Source: Trueperaceae bacterium (lineage in GTDB: Bacteria; Deinococcota; Deinococci; Deinococcales; Trueperaceae). From it: 36,703 bases of DNA. The stretch spans positions 1 to 36,703 of the forward strand of contig JAGQHN010000023.1 in NCBI GenBank assembly GCA_020431825.1, written 5' to 3'. The notes below the pieces were generated by a model, which worked only from the letters and a program-made list of their open reading frames with translations, did not search any database and was not told the origin of the DNA. A program made the position numbers and the translations under genes. How positions within the stretch are numbered: position 1 is the first letter of the stretch; each line of letters begins with the position of its first letter. Shown in pieces: positions 34,916 to 36,703 of this stretch.

Positions 34916-35385
34916 TGGACTATATAAAAACCATTCGTAGTCTGGTTGGACACTATCCTCTCATCCTTATTAGTGCGATGGTACTCATTATCAATGACAA
35001 AAATGAATTGTTATTTCAAGAGCGGATGAGCACAGGTGCCTGGCATTTACCTGGGGGGTTTATGGAGCCTGGTGAAAAAATAGAAGCTACGGCGATACGT
35101 GAAGCTAAAGAGGAGACCGGCTTAGATGTACATGATTTAAGTCTATTTGGTGTCTTTTCTGGTCCTGAGTTTCACTGGACTTATCCCAATGGTGATGAAG
35201 TCTATAATGTTACCGTTGCCTTTATTTGCAGGAATTTTACGGGTGAACTGAGTGCTGATGGTGAGGAGGGTAAATCTGTCAAATTTATCTCTCTTAATGG
35301 CATTCCTGATAAGCTCGGACCTCCTGCCAAACCTGTCTTGGAGCAATTTCTACAATCCTCATTTTCAAAAGGACTTAGTTTATGA
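34915..35385 (+). CDS. Nudix hydrolase
   Basis: A 156-residue Nudix-fold pyrophosphohydrolase. The start is GTG at 34915, sharing a base with the fucI stop codon, so translation is coupled. The Nudix box is complete: Gly48, Glu54, Arg62-Glu63, Glu66-Glu67 and Gly69 in [18 protein letters not shown] and KEETGL. The substrate is unknown; ADP-sugars, NADH or nucleotide sugars are typical. Its place between fucI and the aldolase is odd for a deoxyhexose pathway and suggests a housekeeping or regulatory role for a nucleotide made during growth on this sugar. It overlaps the next gene by 4 bases. Confidence 0.88.
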   Translation: MDYIKTIRSLVGHYPLILISAMVLIINDKNELLFQERMSTGAWHLPGGFMEPGEKIEATAIREAKEETGLDVHDLSLFGVFSGPEFHWTYPNGDEVYNVTVAFICRNFTGELSADGEEGKSVKFISLNGIPDKLGPPAKPVLEQFLQSSFSKGLSL

Positions 35386-36143
35386 ATCTTGACGCATTAC
35401 GTGATGAACTTATTTCGCTTTCGCATAATTTGGGGCTCGAGTCCAGACAACTCGCAATTCTAGGCGAGGGCAATACCAGTACAGACTGTGGCGATGGCAG
35501 CTTTTTAGTCAAAGCTTCCGGCACTAGCCTTGGTAGCCTGCGAACTGAAGATCTAAGTCAGGTCAGTTTTGACTATGTAAACGAATTACTCGAGCGCCCT
35601 AGCATGAGTGAGCAGGAAATCGAAGACGAACTGCGCAATTCGCTCATTGACAAAACCCAAAAGAAACCCTCCGTCGAAACTTTTTTGCATGCTCTTTGCT
35701 TAACACTTGGGGGAGCAAAGTGGGTGGGTCATACGCATACGGTTTCCATCAATCAAATTTTGTGCAGTAGCGCGGGGTCTGAACCTTTTAAAAGACACAT
35801 CTTCCCCGATGTGATTGTGGTTTGTGGTCGGCATGTGGCAAGCGTTCCTTATGTTGACCCAGGGTTTGGACTGGCGAAAGCTGTCAAGGCAGAGCTCGAG
35901 CGCTACAAGGCCGAATACGGCAAAGGCCCCAAACTCCTGCTTATGGAAAATCACGGCCCCGTTGCTCTCGGGCAAAGCTCCAAAGAAGTCTTAAATATCA
36001 TGCTTATGGCAGATAAATGGGCCAAAACGCTGGTAGGTACCTACGCCCTTGGAGGGCCAAACTTCTTACCGGAAGAAGAAGCAGACCGCATTGACAACCG
36101 TTTAGATGAACATTATCGTCGGAAAGAACTTTCAGGAGTTTAG
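35382..36143 (+). CDS. Class II aldolase/adducin-family protein (probable deoxyketose 1-phosphate aldolase)
   Basis: A 253-residue zinc aldolase-fold protein. Glycine-rich phosphate site GEGNTSTDC (near 28-36) and KASGTSLG (44-51) are present. Zinc ligands are His117 and His119 ([10 protein letters not shown]) and His191 ([10 protein letters not shown]), with Glu99 a likely catalytic acid. It is longer than FucA or AraD (about 215) and shorter than RhaD (about 275). In this setting it probably splits L-fuculose or L-rhamnulose 1-phosphate into dihydroxyacetone phosphate and L-lactaldehyde. No lactaldehyde enzyme is seen in the window. It overlaps the Nudix gene by 4 bases and is followed at once by the kinase. 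Confidence 0.82.
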   Translation: MNLDALRDELISLSHNLGLESRQLAILGEGNTSTDCGDGSFLVKASGTSLGSLRTEDLSQVSFDYVNELLERPSMSEQEIEDELRNSLIDKTQKKPSVETFLHALCLTLGGAKWVGHTHTVSINQILCSSAGSEPFKRHIFPDVIVVCGRHVASVPYVDPGFGLAKAVKAELERYKAEYGKGPKLLLMENHGPVALGQSSKEVLNIMLMADKWAKTLVGTYALGGPNFLPEEEADRIDNRLDEHYRRKELSGV

Positions 36144-36144
36144 G

Positions 36145-36703
36145 GTGGCAAACGCAAATTTTATTGCAGTAGATATTGGGGCCTCGAGTGGGCGCTTACT
36201 TCTTGGCAAGTGGAACGGCAGTCAGTTCGACCTGGAGGAATTGTGGCGCTTTCCCAATGAAAGTGTCAGTGTAAATGGGCATATGCACTGGGATGTCCTG
36301 AGGCTCTGGCATGAAATCAAGCAAGGACTCCTGCATTACAGAAAAACGTACGACGAACCTTTAGCAGGCATTAGTGTCGATACCTGGGGAGTTGATTTTG
36401 GTCTGCTGGATAAAGCAGGTAACCTAATGGGCAACCCCTATCATTACCGCGATCACCGCACCAATGGCTTAGTGGAAAAAGGCTTTGGCTACCTTTCAAA
36501 GGCAGATACTTATGCTGTAACGGGCATTCAGTTCATGCAGATTAATACCATTTATCAGCTTCTCAGTATGGTGGAAAGCAAGCATCCGCAACTCGAGCAA
36601 GCCCACACCTTACTCATGATGCCTGATCTCTTTCACTACTGGCTCTCCGGGGAAAAATGCGTGGAATACACCGACGCCTCAACCAGCCAAATGCTCGTGG
36701 CCA
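36145..36703 (+). CDS. rhaB: Rhamnulokinase-type FGGY kinase, partial (3' end outside window)
   Basis: An open frame of 186 codons from GTG at 36145 to the window edge. CAGGAG lies about 6 bases upstream, overlapping the aldolase's last codons. The phosphate-binding block AVDIGASSGRLLLGKW is at residues 8-23. Rhamnulokinase marks follow: GHMHWDVLRLW, ISVDTWGVDFGLLD, PYHYRDHRTNG, and TGIQFMQINTIYQLL near 127-141. It phosphorylates L-rhamnulose, and relatives also serve L-fuculose. No rhamnose isomerase is seen here; the isomerase beside it is fucI, so the kinase may act on L-fuculose. The remaining part (about 300 residues) is outside the window. Confidence 0.88.
   Translation, partial: MANANFIAVDIGASSGRLLLGKWNGSQFDLEELWRFPNESVSVNGHMHWDVLRLWHEIKQGLLHYRKTYDEPLAGISVDTWGVDFGLLDKAGNLMGNPYHYRDHRTNGLVEKGFGYLSKADTYAVTGIQFMQINTIYQLLSMVESKHPQLEQAHTLLMMPDLFHYWLSGEKCVEYTDASTSQMLVA

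Larger units (their letters stand above)
1311..36597. repeat. CTCGAG palindrome, about 75 dispersed copies
   Basis: By hand count CTCGAG occurs about 75 times, roughly one per 490 bases, against about 8 expected for this base composition. Most copies encode in-frame Leu-Glu (CTC GAG); others read through Ser (for example GAC TCG AGC). Some lie between genes (1608, 7805, 16778). Copies are spread evenly over all operons and both strands' genes. The related palindrome GAGCTC is rare. Confidence 0.85.

Noticed and set aside
1..36703. CRISPR arrays, tRNA/rRNA genes, insertion sequences, prophage or att sites
   Set aside because: No regular spacer arrays, cloverleaf-like segments, transposase or integrase frames, or terminal inverted repeats were found.

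Overview
The window is a carbohydrate-use island from a mesophilic-looking bacterium of roughly 45-50% GC. All three sugar-binding proteins carry short type I signal peptides ending in A-Q (VYAQ, MAQ, AFAQ) with no lipobox cysteine. This suggests a double-membrane cell with soluble periplasmic binding proteins. That signal style, with strong AAGGAGG ribosome sites and several TTG/GTG starts, points to Deinococcota (a low-GC lineage) as my best guess; Chloroflexota or another phylum is not excluded. The palindrome CTCGAG occurs about 75 times (hand count, about 8 expected), in genes and between them.

Layout. (1) 1-2705, minus strand: a partial PHP-domain phosphoesterase, an SMP-30/gluconolactonase-type protein and an ArsR-type regulator with a large beta-rich C-terminal part. 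(2) 2792-13894, plus strand: a cytoplasmic GH2 enzyme, a CUT1 sugar ABC transporter (binding protein and two permeases), a 1035-residue fusion of an ABC permease to a GH2 glycosidase, and an 840-residue FG-GAP/ASPIC protein fused to a GH43 arabinanase. (3) 14006-21825: a second CUT1 transporter, a Sec-exported GH43-CBM42 arabinofuranosidase, a Tat-exported GH43 endo-arabinanase and a cytoplasmic GH51 arabinofuranosidase, closed by a strong terminator. (4) 21926-25892: araB, araD and araA, closed by a terminator. (5) 26007-32959: a LacI-family regulator, a third CUT1 transporter with enlarged permeases, a PfkB sugar kinase and a DUF4432 (epimerase-like) protein, then a terminator. (6) 33089-36703: L-fucose isomerase, a Nudix hydrolase, a class II aldolase and a partial rhamnulokinase, forming a 6-deoxyhexose pathway.

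How it fits together (inference). Arabinan or arabinogalactan fragments are cut outside the inner membrane by the two GH43_5-type domains, the GH43-CBM42 enzyme and the membrane-anchored GH2. Oligosaccharides enter through the ABC transporters and are finished inside by GH51 and the cytoplasmic GH2. L-arabinose then goes through AraA, AraB and AraD to D-xylulose 5-phosphate. Fucose or a similar sugar, common on plant and algal polymers, goes through the isomerase, kinase and aldolase. Blocks 2 and 3 share a near-identical promoter/operator module with a LacI-type palindrome, so they are probably one regulon. No ABC ATPase gene is present, so a shared MsmK/MalK-type ATPase must be encoded elsewhere.

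The most unusual item is the permease-GH2 fusion at 8113-11220. An extra seventh membrane helix after a complete six-helix permease would place the glycosidase on the outer face of the inner membrane, next to the transport channel.
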